Assembly (NCBI GenBank): GCA_035550655.1
Contig: DASZOU010000033.1
Location: forward strand, 124,001-188,000
Length of the DNA stretch: 64,000 nucleotides
Direction of reading: 5' to 3'
Source of the DNA: DASZTV01 sp035550655
GTDB lineage: Bacteria; Actinomycetota; Actinomycetes; JAFAQI01
Positions 16,428 to 24,267 of this stretch are shown one piece after another. The notes below the pieces were generated by a model. It saw nothing but the letters and a program-made list of their open reading frames with translations, ran no database searches and had not been told where the DNA came from. The translations under genes and the position numbers were made by a program. How positions within the stretch are numbered: the first letter of the stretch is position 1; each line of letters opens with the position of its first letter.

Positions 16428-17024
16428 GTGAGGTTCCCCACGCTCAACCTTTCCCGAGATCACGCCGATGCCGCGAAGGACAGCGCGGAGAGTGAGGAAA
16501 TGCCGAATCGGCCCACGGCGGACCGTCATACGCCACCGGAGCGGGACCCGCAGTTCGCCCATCTGACCCTGGGTGGGCTCCGGGAGTACCGCAGCACCCT
16601 GACTCATGAAGAGAGCCGGGTGTCGTACTGGCGACGGATCATCCAGGCCCGGCTCGACATCGTCAGCACCGCCGTCCGAAGCGGCACCACCGGCGTGGAC
16701 GACCTTCGTAACGTCTTCGCCGAGCGCACCGTCGGCACGAGGCGCACCGCGGCGCTCACGGTTCTGCCGATCGACGACATGCCTCCGCTGCCCGATCTCG
16801 CCAGCCTCTGGTCACGCGAGCCCGATCCGCGCGACCCGGCCGCCACCGCGCAGCTGATCCAGGAGCTTTCGAAGGCCGAGACCGAGCTGTCGGCGTACCG
16901 GACCGCCGTGCATCGTCAGCTCGCCGCGGCGACGTCGGAGCTGATCGCCCGCTATCGCGAGCAGCCTGATCTGTGCCTTTCAGCCCTCCCCTCGGCGCGC
17001 AACGCGGGCAAGATCCCCGTCTGA
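16428..17024 (+). CDS. RsiG-like c-di-GMP-binding anti-sigma candidate
   Basis: About 198 residues. It carries the exact c-di-GMP-binding signature of RsiG proteins, E(x3)S(x2)R(x3)Q(x3)D, at E62, S66, R69, Q73 and D77 (in EESRVSYWRRIIQARLDIV). A second copy in the C-terminal helix keeps E151, S155 and R158 but has His 162 and Ala 166 instead of Gln and Asp. RsiG of Streptomyces holds sigma WhiG when bound to c-di-GMP. The start is uncertain: GTG 16428 has AGGAG 4 nt upstream, while ATG 16501 has GAGGA only 2 nt away; the conserved part begins later. It is divergent from nth and 92 bp upstream of crp. The sigma partner is not in the window. Confidence 0.75.
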   Translation: MRFPTLNLSRDHADAAKDSAESEEMPNRPTADRHTPPERDPQFAHLTLGGLREYRSTLTHEESRVSYWRRIIQARLDIVSTAVRSGTTGVDDLRNVFAERTVGTRRTAALTVLPIDDMPPLPDLASLWSREPDPRDPAATAQLIQELSKAETELSAYRTAVHRQLAAATSELIARYREQPDLCLSALPSARNAGKIPV

Positions 17025-17116
17025 GACCGTCCCTCCGGTGCGGATCGGCGTTTCGCTGCGCCTGACATCTGAGGCAGACTCGCACCGGCGGCCCCGTCAG
17101 GCGAGAGGATGATCGA

Positions 17117-17791
17117 GTGGAAGGCGCGCTGGCTTCAGCTCCGCTGTTCGCCGCCCTCGACCCGGAGTCGGCCGACACGCTCGAGAAGGTGCTGACCTCC
17201 CGCACCGTGAGCCGGGGTCACATCGTCTTCCGCGAGGGCGACCCGGGCGACCGCCTGTTCATCGTCCTCGACGGCAAGGTCAAGATCACTCGCGCTTCGG
17301 CCGACGGTCGCGAGAACCTCATCGCCGTGCTCGGCGCCGGCGAGATGTTCGGGGAGCTGTCACTGTTCGACCCCGGCCCGCGAACCGCGAGCGTCTCGGC
17401 GGTCACGGACAGCACCCTTGCCTCGCTCGACCACGACGACTTGCGCCCCTTGTTGCTCGAACGGCCCGGCGTCGGCGTCGAGCTGCTGCGTGCTCTCGCG
17501 CAACGGCTTCGGCGCACCAACGACGCCATGGCCGATCTCGTCTTCACCGACGTGCCCGGTCGCGTGGCGAAGGCGCTGCTCGACCTCGCCGCCAAGTTCG
17601 GTGTCGTCGAGGCCGAGGGCACCCGCGTCCGCCACGACCTCACCCAGGAGGAGCTGGCCCAGCTGGTGGGCGCCAGTCGCGAGACCGTGAACAAGGCCCT
17701 GTCAGAGTTCGCCCATCGCGGCTGGCTGCGGATCGAGGGCCGCAGCGTCCTCCTGCTGGACTCCGAACGGCTGGTACGGCGCGCGCGCTGA
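17117..17791 (+). CDS. crp: Crp/Fnr-family cAMP receptor protein
   Basis: A 224-residue transcription factor. The cyclic-nucleotide-binding domain contains the phosphate-binding cassette GEMFGELSLFDPGPRTASV, with Glu and Arg in the positions that contact cAMP. The dimerisation helix is followed by an HTH (LTQEELAQLVGASRETVNKA). It matches Rv3676 and Streptomyces Crp by sequence and position. GTG 17117 has GAGAGGA upstream. The convergent neighbour is an adenylyl cyclase, which makes a local cAMP source likely. Confidence 0.93.
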   Translation: MEGALASAPLFAALDPESADTLEKVLTSRTVSRGHIVFREGDPGDRLFIVLDGKVKITRASADGRENLIAVLGAGEMFGELSLFDPGPRTASVSAVTDSTLASLDHDDLRPLLLERPGVGVELLRALAQRLRRTNDAMADLVFTDVPGRVAKALLDLAAKFGVVEAEGTRVRHDLTQEELAQLVGASRETVNKALSEFAHRGWLRIEGRSVLLLDSERLVRRAR

Positions 17792-17797
17792 CCGCGC

Positions 17798-20700
17798 TTA
17801 CCTGACAGGGAGCGCCGAGAGCGCCTTCTGCGAAGCCGACAGCTCACCGCGCATCTCGGTCGCGCCCGACAACGCGATCGCCTGCCGTACGGCGTACCGC
17901 GCGGCGGGCAGGTCGCCGGCGGCGAGCAGGCAGTTGCTGAGAACCCGCAGAGCGACGACGCGCGACCGGACGTCCTGCGCCGGCTGGGCGAGCGCCTCAT
18001 GAGCGACCCGCAGCGCCTCGGCGGTCTCCCCGAGCTCGAGCAGGCCGCCGGCCAGGTGCGCGAGCGCCTGCCGGCGCGGGAAGGCGAGTGACGCGTCACT
18101 CACAACCTGCGCCTCCCGGAGCAGCTCGACTGCCTCCTTCGTCTCGCCACGGGCGCGAAGCGCTTGCGCGAGCAGCACCCGGAGGCTGACCAGCGCCCCG
18201 GGACGAAGGTCGAGATTCTCGGCGCGTGCCAGCGCCTCGCGTGCCGCCGCCTCCGCCGCCCCGGGGTCACCGAGGTCCAGGCGGCAGTACCCGATGTTCA
18301 CGGTCGCGAGCGCCGCCGGCAGCGGGTGCCGCGCCTTCACCGCCAGCTCGATCGCGTGCTCCAGCCGGCGGATCGCCTTGCGCTGGCGTCCCTGGCCGCG
18401 CAGCGCCGCCGCCGACGCGAGCGATGCCATGCACTGGCCCCAGGTGTCACCGAGCTTCTCGAAGTCGTCGTACGCCGCCGACGCCTCGTTGAGAGCCGTG
18501 GTGATGAAGCCCAGCTCCGCTGCGGCGAACCCGTCGATGATCAAGCAGGCAGCGGTCCCCCAGGTGTCACCCAGCGCGCGGCCCATCGGCAGCAGGCTCT
18601 GCGCCAGGTCCCGCGCCTCGGTGAGCCGCCCTTGCAGGAGCCGTACGAACGCCTCCGTTCCCGCGCACCACGACAAGCCGTCCTCGTCGTCGAGCCCGGT
18701 GAACACGTCGGCCGCGGCCGCGAGCCGCGCCTCGGCCTGCCCGTAGTCGCCGCGCGTCGTCGCGTTCCAGGCAAGATGCTGAAGCGCCCAACCCGCGCCG
18801 CGCCGGTCGCCCACCCGCTCGGCGAGCGCCAGCGCCTGCTCGAACCGCTCTTCGGCGGCGGCCAGCCGGCCGCCGAGGAAGTCGATCATGCCGAGCTGTC
18901 GCAGCGCCTCGCCGGTGACCCGGTCGTGCCCGGAGTCGCTGGCGGCGGCCAGCGCGGTGACGAGTGCCTCCCGAGCCCGCGCTTCGTCGCCGCGCCGGCG
19001 CAGCAGGTCGCCCTGCACGACGAACGCGCTGGCACGGATGCGCAGATCGGGCAGCGTGAGCGGCTCAGCCAGATCGGCCTCGGCTTCCTCGAGGCGATGC
19101 AACGCGACGCGCGCCGCCGCGCGGCGTACCAGTGACCGCGCTAGAACGGCTGCAGGAAGCTGCCCGGCGGCGAGGTCGAGTCCCCGCGAGAGCAGGGCTT
19201 CCGCGCGCGCGTTGTCGTCCCGCGCAAGCGCCGACTCCCCCAGCCGATCGAGCGCGCCGAACCCGATCTCACGCGCGACCCAAGCCGGGTCACCCGGCGG
19301 GAGGTTCATCTCCGCGGCGAGCAGCACCGCCTGCTCGGACTGCGCAGCGACAAAGGCATCAGTGTCGGCGGGCGACCACTGCAGTCCGTCGATCGCCCAG
19401 CGGGCAACGGTGGCGTGGCGTCGAGCCCGCTCGCCCTTGGGGATGCCCGCATACGCGACGTCGCGCGCGAGCGCGTGCGTGAAGACGTAGTGCGGCACGG
19501 CTTCGGCGCCGTCGCCGGTGGGGCGGACGATGCCACGCGACACCAGCTCGTCGAGCGCCGCCTCGAGCTGTTGCGCGGCGCCGTCCCCGATGGGAGACAG
19601 CGACCGCAACATCTCGACCGAGAACCGGTTGCCCACCACCGACGCGTCACGCGCGAGCGCCCGCGCGGTCGGGGACAGCCCGTCGATGCGCGCCGCCAGC
19701 ACGGCCTGGACACCCGCCGGCAGCACCTCGCGCGGGAGCTCGCCGATCAGGTGCCAGCCATCGCTGTCGCGGCTCAACAGCCCTCGGTCGACCAGCAGGT
19801 GCAGGAGCTCGGCGAGAAAGAACGGGTTGCCCTGGGCGCGGCCGAGCAGGAGCTCGCGGGTTTCCTTGTCCAGTTCGGCGCCGTCGAGGTAGGCCCGCAG
19901 CAGCCGCTCGCTCGCCGCTTCGTCGAGCGGCACCACCGGCAGCAGCTCGATGTCCGGCATGTCTTCCCACCACGTTGTGCTCACGAGGTCGGGGCGGCCG
20001 ACGGCGATGAACATGACGGCGCCGTCGACGTCGTTGGACAGCCGGGCGAGTGCGTTGAGCAGATCGCTGGTTGCCCACTGCGCGTCGTCGACGACGAGGA
20101 CGAGCGGGCCCTCGGCGACGAGAGCGGCCAGGACGGTCGCGACGGCTTCCACCGTCGGGTCACGGGATAGCTCCGCAGCACCAGGAGCCGCTGTGTCCCT
20201 CGGTCCGATCGGCGCCCACTCGACGAGCCCCAGCAAACCAAGCAGGCGATCCACGATCTGTGCGCTGATCGGGCGGCCGGCCGCCGACAGCCGGCTGATG
20301 GTCCGCCGCACCCGGGTGATCGAGGCGTCGACTTCTTCCTCTTCGGTGATGCCGAAGGCGGTACGCATCCAGTCACCGAGCGCGGACAGCTCACGGCTCT
20401 CGCCGTACGGCGCGCACCTGCCCCACAGGACCCGGACGCCCGGCAGCTCGCCCGCGAACTCCGCGAGCTCCATGGCGAGCCTTGTCTTGCCGACGCCGGC
20501 GTCACCGGTGATGACGACTGACCCGGGACGGCCGCGCTCGACGACGTCGAGGACCCGCCCGACCAGCCGGCCGTACTCCGCGTCACGCCCGATGAACGGC
20601 GCCTCCTCTCCCAGCCCGATGCGCACCGCGCCAGGCGGGCGGAGCCCGACGAGCTCGTACGCCGCAACCGGCTCGCGCTTGCCCTTCAACCGAAGTGGAG

Positions 20701-21301
20701 GCAGCGAACGCCACGACGCGATCGACATCGTGGCGAGCGCGGTCGACCGCCCGGCGTAGACCGCGCCGATCCCAGCCGCGTCGGACAGCCGGGATGCGGT
20801 GTTCACCGTGTCGCCGACGACCGTGTAGGACAGCGACGCCTGTACCCCTGCGAGCACCTCACCGGTGTTGAGACCGACGCGAAGGCCCATCCGCCGCCCG
20901 CCGCCGGACTCCTCTTCCATGACCCGTCGCACAGCGGCCTGCATGTGGGCAGCGGCTCGCACCGCCCGCTCGGTGTCGTCCTCGTGCGCGGTCGGCGCGC
21001 CAAAGACGGCCATGATCCCGTCACCGGTCAGCTTGTCGATGGTGCCACCGTGATCGGTCACGGATCGGCCGAGCACCGCCAGGACGTGGTCGGTGACGAC
21101 GCCGACCCGTTCGGGGTCGACCCCCTCGGCCCAAGCCGTGAAGTCGGAGAGGTCACCGAAGAGCACGGTGACGATGCGGCGCTCCGCGGTGGTCTCGGCC
21201 GCCAACTCGGACGTGTCGAGCAACGCCCCGCACGCATAACAGAACCGCGCCGACGAGATCGTCGGCGTTCCGCAGACCGGACAGGTGAGAGGAGCCGTCA
21301 T
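17798..21301 (-). CDS. Zinc-ribbon adenylyl cyclase / AAA-type ATPase / TPR signalling protein
   Basis: A 1167-residue multidomain protein. The N-terminal zinc ribbon (CPVCGTP ... FCYACGAL) leads into a class III nucleotide cyclase at about 40-205: metal Asp residues in FGDLSDF and KLTGDGIMAVFG, and the transition-state Asn/Arg in VVGDTVNTASRL, all intact. Next is an AAA/STAND ATPase (Walker A ITGDAGVGKTRLA near 263, Walker B LVLVVDDAQWA) and a long C-terminal helical repeat region of TPR type (about 600-1150). ATG 21301 lies 7 nt after the MBL gene stop. It converges on crp, which binds cAMP. Similar large cyclase-ATPase proteins exist in mycobacteria. The sensed ligand is unknown. Confidence 0.9.
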   Translation of the reverse strand: MTAPLTCPVCGTPTISSARFCYACGALLDTSELAAETTAERRIVTVLFGDLSDFTAWAEGVDPERVGVVTDHVLAVLGRSVTDHGGTIDKLTGDGIMAVFGAPTAHEDDTERAVRAAAHMQAAVRRVMEEESGGGRRMGLRVGLNTGEVLAGVQASLSYTVVGDTVNTASRLSDAAGIGAVYAGRSTALATMSIASWRSLPPLRLKGKREPVAAYELVGLRPPGAVRIGLGEEAPFIGRDAEYGRLVGRVLDVVERGRPGSVVITGDAGVGKTRLAMELAEFAGELPGVRVLWGRCAPYGESRELSALGDWMRTAFGITEEEEVDASITRVRRTISRLSAAGRPISAQIVDRLLGLLGLVEWAPIGPRDTAAPGAAELSRDPTVEAVATVLAALVAEGPLVLVVDDAQWATSDLLNALARLSNDVDGAVMFIAVGRPDLVSTTWWEDMPDIELLPVVPLDEAASERLLRAYLDGAELDKETRELLLGRAQGNPFFLAELLHLLVDRGLLSRDSDGWHLIGELPREVLPAGVQAVLAARIDGLSPTARALARDASVVGNRFSVEMLRSLSPIGDGAAQQLEAALDELVSRGIVRPTGDGAEAVPHYVFTHALARDVAYAGIPKGERARRHATVARWAIDGLQWSPADTDAFVAAQSEQAVLLAAEMNLPPGDPAWVAREIGFGALDRLGESALARDDNARAEALLSRGLDLAAGQLPAAVLARSLVRRAAARVALHRLEEAEADLAEPLTLPDLRIRASAFVVQGDLLRRRGDEARAREALVTALAAASDSGHDRVTGEALRQLGMIDFLGGRLAAAEERFEQALALAERVGDRRGAGWALQHLAWNATTRGDYGQAEARLAAAADVFTGLDDEDGLSWCAGTEAFVRLLQGRLTEARDLAQSLLPMGRALGDTWGTAACLIIDGFAAAELGFITTALNEASAAYDDFEKLGDTWGQCMASLASAAALRGQGRQRKAIRRLEHAIELAVKARHPLPAALATVNIGYCRLDLGDPGAAEAAAREALARAENLDLRPGALVSLRVLLAQALRARGETKEAVELLREAQVVSDASLAFPRRQALAHLAGGLLELGETAEALRVAHEALAQPAQDVRSRVVALRVLSNCLLAAGDLPAARYAVRQAIALSGATEMRGELSASQKALSALPVR

Positions 21302-21308
21302 CGCTCGC

Positions 21309-22082
21309 TCAGCCGTGCTCGCGCAAGTAGTCGAGCTGGGCGCGGACGGACAGCAGCGCGTGCGGCCAGAGCGACTCGTCCACGTCGGCGTAGACCCGTC
21401 GTACCACGGCGTCCTCGTCGTCATCGCCGGCGGCAAGTGCCGCGCGCACCTGCTCGAGCCGCTCGGCGCGGTGAGCGAGGTAGTACTCCATGACCTCGAG
21501 CGGGCGATCCACCACGGGCCCGTGCCCGGGCAGGATCACGTCTATGTCGCCCGCGGCGATGTCGCGGAGCCGCTGCAACGAGTCGAGGTAGTCGCCGAGG
21601 ACGCCGTCGGGATGAGCGACGACCGCCGTGCCGCGACCGAGCACGCTGTCGCCGGTCAGCAGCGCCCGATCCGATTCGAGCACGAAGCTCACCGAGTCAC
21701 TCGAGTGTCCCGGTGTCAGCACCGTCAGCCACTCGAGCCCGGCGAGGGTGGTGCGCCCCGGGCGGTCCGGGATCGGGTCGGCGCCGAGGCACAGCGACGG
21801 GTCACGAGCGATGACCGGCGCGCCGGTCCGCTCGTGCAGCTCCGGTGCGCACTCGCCGTGGTCGAAGTGACCGTGCGTCAGGACGATCGCGGCGATCCTG
21901 CCGAGCGCCGCGACCTTGTCGATGTGGCCGTTCTCGACCGGACCCGGGTCGACCACCACCGCACCCTGATCTCCGCCGGGCGCGCGCAGCACCCACGTAT
22001 TCGTGCCGTCGAGCGTCATCGGACCAGGGTTCGGCGCGAGCAGCCGCGACGCACTCGCTGTGACGGCTTCGAGCTCGGTCAC
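21309..22082 (-). CDS. MBL-fold metal-dependent hydrolase (Rv3677c type)
   Basis: A 257-residue metallo-beta-lactamase-fold protein. Metal ligands are in LTHGHFDHGE, the His in LTPGHSSDS, the Asp in LLTGDSVLG and a final His in ILPGHGP. It resembles the LACTB2 group of nucleases and hydrolases. GTG 22082 overlaps the NUDIX stop by 4 nt (GTGA), and the cyclase gene follows 7 nt later. It is conserved next to crp in mycobacteria as Rv3677c. The substrate is unknown. Confidence 0.87.
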   Translation of the reverse strand: MTELEAVTASASRLLAPNPGPMTLDGTNTWVLRAPGGDQGAVVVDPGPVENGHIDKVAALGRIAAIVLTHGHFDHGECAPELHERTGAPVIARDPSLCLGADPIPDRPGRTTLAGLEWLTVLTPGHSSDSVSFVLESDRALLTGDSVLGRGTAVVAHPDGVLGDYLDSLQRLRDIAAGDIDVILPGHGPVVDRPLEVMEYYLAHRAERLEQVRAALAAGDDDEDAVVRRVYADVDESLWPHALLSVRAQLDYLREHG

Positions 22083-22945
22083 GACGTTTCCGCGTCCTGC
22101 GGGTAGCCGGGTTCGTGAGGGAGCAAGAACTTCAGCTGGTCGTTCTCATCAAAGATCAGCTTGGGCAGGATGCGGGTGACGTTCCGCTCGGCAGCGGCAG
22201 CGAGCGCCTCATCGACCGACGCGTACGCCGTGAGGTCGCGGAGCGACGCGAGCGTCGGTGGCATCAGCATCATCTCGCCGCGCTCGTTGCCGGCAAGCGC
22301 GTCGTGCGGACGCATCCACGCCACCCGGTCCGCTTCCCCACCGACATGCCGGGTGCGCTGCCCCGCAGGGAGCGCCGCGACGAAGAACCTGGTGTCGAAC
22401 CTGCGCGACTCGATCTCCGGCGTCAGCCAGTGCGTCCACGCCCGCAACAGGTCGGCGCGTACGACGAGGTCGCGACGGCGCATCAGCTCCGCGAGTGACA
22501 ACGATCGATCGATCAATGCCAGTCGATCGGCCTCCCAGTCGTCGCCGCTCGTGTCCTCGACGACCGTCGACCCGTCAGGCCCGGCGAGCAGAACACCTGA
22601 CTCCTCGAACGTCTCGCGAACGGCCGCGCAGACGAGTGCCCTCGCCAACGGCTCGTCGCACGACAGGTCATCGGCCCATTCCGTCGGCGACCGCCCGACC
22701 CACGCCTCGTCAGCCAAATCCGCGTCACGCAGGTCGACGGAGCCACCGGGGAAGACGAACGCACCTGCCGCGAACGCCATCGACGCGGCCCGGCGAAGCA
22801 GGTACACCTCGGGCCCGTCGCTGCTGTCGCGCAGCATCACCACGGTCGCGGCGTGGCGCGGCTCGACCGGCTCGATCTCGCCCGCGTTCAGCTTGCGCAG
22901 CGTGTCGACCAGTCCGGCAAACAGGTCAGTCGGGTCCCCCGCCAC
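22079..22945 (-). CDS. NUDIX hydrolase, NUDT19-like
   Basis: A 288-residue NUDIX protein of the long type. The box is split as in NUDT7/NUDT19 relatives: FVFPGGSVD early, then AVRETFEESGVLL about 50 residues later (metal Glu residues in RETFEES). An acidic loop with conserved AWTHWLTPEIESRRFDTRFF follows. It starts at GTG 22945, with AAGGGG about 9 nt upstream, and overlaps the MBL gene by 4 nt. The likely substrate class is nucleoside-diphosphate-linked compounds such as CoA esters; the specific one is not deducible. Confidence 0.85.
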   Translation of the reverse strand: MAGDPTDLFAGLVDTLRKLNAGEIEPVEPRHAATVVMLRDSSDGPEVYLLRRAASMAFAAGAFVFPGGSVDLRDADLADEAWVGRSPTEWADDLSCDEPLARALVCAAVRETFEESGVLLAGPDGSTVVEDTSGDDWEADRLALIDRSLSLAELMRRRDLVVRADLLRAWTHWLTPEIESRRFDTRFFVAALPAGQRTRHVGGEADRVAWMRPHDALAGNERGEMMLMPPTLASLRDLTAYASVDEALAAAAERNVTRILPKLIFDENDQLKFLLPHEPGYPQDAETS

Positions 22946-22950
22946 GTGCG

Positions 22951-23415
22951 CTACCCCTTCACCTTCGCCACGAGCTCGACCTCGACGGGCGCGTCGAGCG
23001 GAAGTACCCCCACACCGACAGCGCTGCGCGCGTGCCGACCGGCGTCGCCGAACACGTCGGCGAGCAGCTGGCTCGCGCCGTTGACCACTGCCGGCTGCCC
23101 GGTGAAGTCGGGGGCACTCGCGACGAACCCGACGACCTTCACGATCCGCTCGACCAGATCGAGGTCACCGAGCTCAGCCTTGAGCGCCGCGACAGCGTTG
23201 AGCGCGCAGGTACGAGCCAACCCGGTCGCATCGTCGGGGGCGACGTCGCCACCGACCTTGCCGCACACGGGCAGCTTGCCGTCGACGAACGGCAGCTGCC
23301 CCGACACCCACACGAGGTCGCCCGAGCGAACCGTCGGGACGTAAGCAGCAAGCGGTGCGGCGAGCTCGGGGAGCGTCAGCCCGAGCCCGGCCAGGCGATC
23401 GTCGACGGCTCCCAT
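22951..23415 (-). CDS. ridA: RidA/YjgF-family reactive-intermediate deaminase
   Basis: A 154-residue member of the longer YjgF/YER057c/UK114 branch (Rv3678c type). It has the chorismate-mutase-like fold with VWVSGQLPFVDGKL near residue 36 and ARTCALNAVAALKAELGDL in the middle helix. RidA proteins hydrolyse reactive enamine/imine intermediates such as 2-aminoacrylate. In this branch the usual active-site Arg of canonical RidA is not evident, so activity is uncertain. ATG 23415 overlaps the stop of the DUF4177 gene by 1 nt. Confidence 0.87.
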   Translation of the reverse strand: MGAVDDRLAGLGLTLPELAAPLAAYVPTVRSGDLVWVSGQLPFVDGKLPVCGKVGGDVAPDDATGLARTCALNAVAALKAELGDLDLVERIVKVVGFVASAPDFTGQPAVVNGASQLLADVFGDAGRHARSAVGVGVLPLDAPVEVELVAKVKG

Positions 23416-23573
23416 CAGGGAAGCGGCCGCTTGAGATAGGCGACGAGCTGGTCACCGCCGCCAGGACCTGGCACGACCTGCACCAGCTCCCAGCCGTCGG
23501 AGCCCCACTGGTCGAGGATCTGCTTGGTCGCGTGGACCAACAGCGGAACGGTCGCGTACTCCCACTTCGTCAC
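23415..23573 (-). CDS. DUF4177 small protein
   Basis: A 52-residue protein from GTG 23573 to the TGA overlapping ridA. It begins VTKWEYATVPLL and contains ILDQWGSDGWELVQVVPG, then ends LVAYLKRPLP. The K-W-E-Y start and the DGWELVQV core are the DUF4177 signature. The same small gene stands before ridA in mycobacteria. The function is unknown. The TGATG overlap suggests coupled translation. Confidence 0.85.
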   Translation of the reverse strand: MTKWEYATVPLLVHATKQILDQWGSDGWELVQVVPGPGGGDQLVAYLKRPLP

Positions 23574-23677
23574 ACCGCTGAGCCTAAGGCGCGCCGAAAA
23601 TCAAAGGCGCAACTACCAGGGGACGGCCGCCGCTCGGGGCCGGTGGCGCTGCCCCGCTGCGCCTCGTGGCGGGATCG

Positions 23678-23790
23678 GATGTCACACACGGGATGTGTCA
23701 CCCGTACCCGATGTCACACAGGGGTCGCGAATCACGACCCCGATGTCACATGGGTGTCGCGATTCACGACACGCATGTGACATGCGATCC
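23678..23790. repeat. Three tandem 32-bp units with covarying hairpins plus a partial fourth
   Basis: Units start at 23678, 23710 and 23742, each 32 bp and each beginning GATGTCACA; a half unit (ATGTGACATGCGATCC) starts at 23775. Each unit holds its own inverted repeat with different but matching stems: ACGGG/CCCGT in the first, GGGGTCG/CGACCCC in the second, GTGTCG/CGACAC in the third. The third unit plus the half unit also form one long hairpin, ATGTCACATG...CATGTGACAT (23743-23784). The array lies between the stop of whiB4 and DUF4177, both on the minus strand. It could be a terminator, an RNA element or a protein-binding array. Confidence 0.75.
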
Positions 23791-23800
23791 GAAGGGTCCG

Positions 23801-24064
23801 CTACGCGGATGCGGCTTTGCGGCTCCTGAGAAGGCGCTTGCGCTCGAGCTCGTTGAGGCCGCCCCAGATGCCGTGGTTCTCGGCAACGGTCAGCGAGTAG
23901 TTCAAGCACTGCTCCTTGACCTTGCAACGACGGCACAGCGCACGGGCGATGCCTTCACGCAAGTCCTTCTCCGGCTTGCGCTCGAAGTGGCTAGGCGCGT
24001 AGAAGTACGTCGCGTTCTCCGCCTGACACTCGGCGCCGGCCCGCCACGAGAGTTCGTCGTACAC
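23801..24064 (-). CDS. whiB4: WhiB-family iron-sulfur regulator, WhiB4-like
   Basis: An 87-residue Wbl protein that binds a [4Fe-4S] cluster. Cysteines 13, 44, 47 and 53 (C...CRRC...C) are the four ligands. GIWGG is the conserved turn, and the basic tail (ELERKRLLRSRKA) binds DNA. GTG 24064 has GAGGA 7 nt upstream. It is adjacent to the divergent Get3-like pair, as Rv3681c (WhiB4) is to Rv3679-Rv3680. WhiB4 acts as a redox-responsive regulator in M. tuberculosis; the role here is by homology. Confidence 0.9.
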   Translation of the reverse strand: MYDELSWRAGAECQAENATYFYAPSHFERKPEKDLREGIARALCRRCKVKEQCLNYSLTVAENHGIWGGLNELERKRLLRSRKAASA

Positions 24065-24154
24065 GGCTGGTCCTCACCTTCCGGCTGGCTGGGCTCGCTG
24101 GAATCAGGTTCGACAGGCTGCAGGGGTTTCCTGCGAGCCATTTGGACCAATCCA

Positions 24155-24246
24155 CGTCCACGTCCCCACCCACCGCCCTACAGAGGAGCCGGCTGCGCCG
24201 GCACCAAACGTCCACGTCCCCACCCACCGCCCTACAGAGGAGCCGG
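24155..24246. repeat. Two identical 38-bp direct repeats upstream of the Get3-like gene
   Basis: The 38-bp sequence at 24155-24192 (beginning CGTCCACGTCCCCACC) recurs without mismatch at 24209-24246, so the units are offset by 54 bp. Together they fill the promoter region between whiB4 and the first Get3-like gene. The second copy ends 9 bp before the TACCCT -10 box at 24255. It may be a duplicated regulator site or a slippage product. Confidence 0.85.
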
Positions 24247-24254
24247 GGGCGACC

Positions 24255-24267
24255 TACCCTCTTGGGC
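24255..24267 (+). promoter_or_regulatory. -10 box TACCCT for a leaderless Get3-like mRNA
   Basis: TACCCT at 24255-24260 fits TANNNT, with 7 nt before GTG 24268 and no ribosome site, which fits leaderless initiation. The same hexamer and spacing appear twice at 29.3 kb. Confidence 0.5.

Noticed and set aside
23678..23790. CRISPR-like array
   Set aside because: Units are adjacent with no unique spacers, only three and a half copies are present, and no cas genes are in the window.
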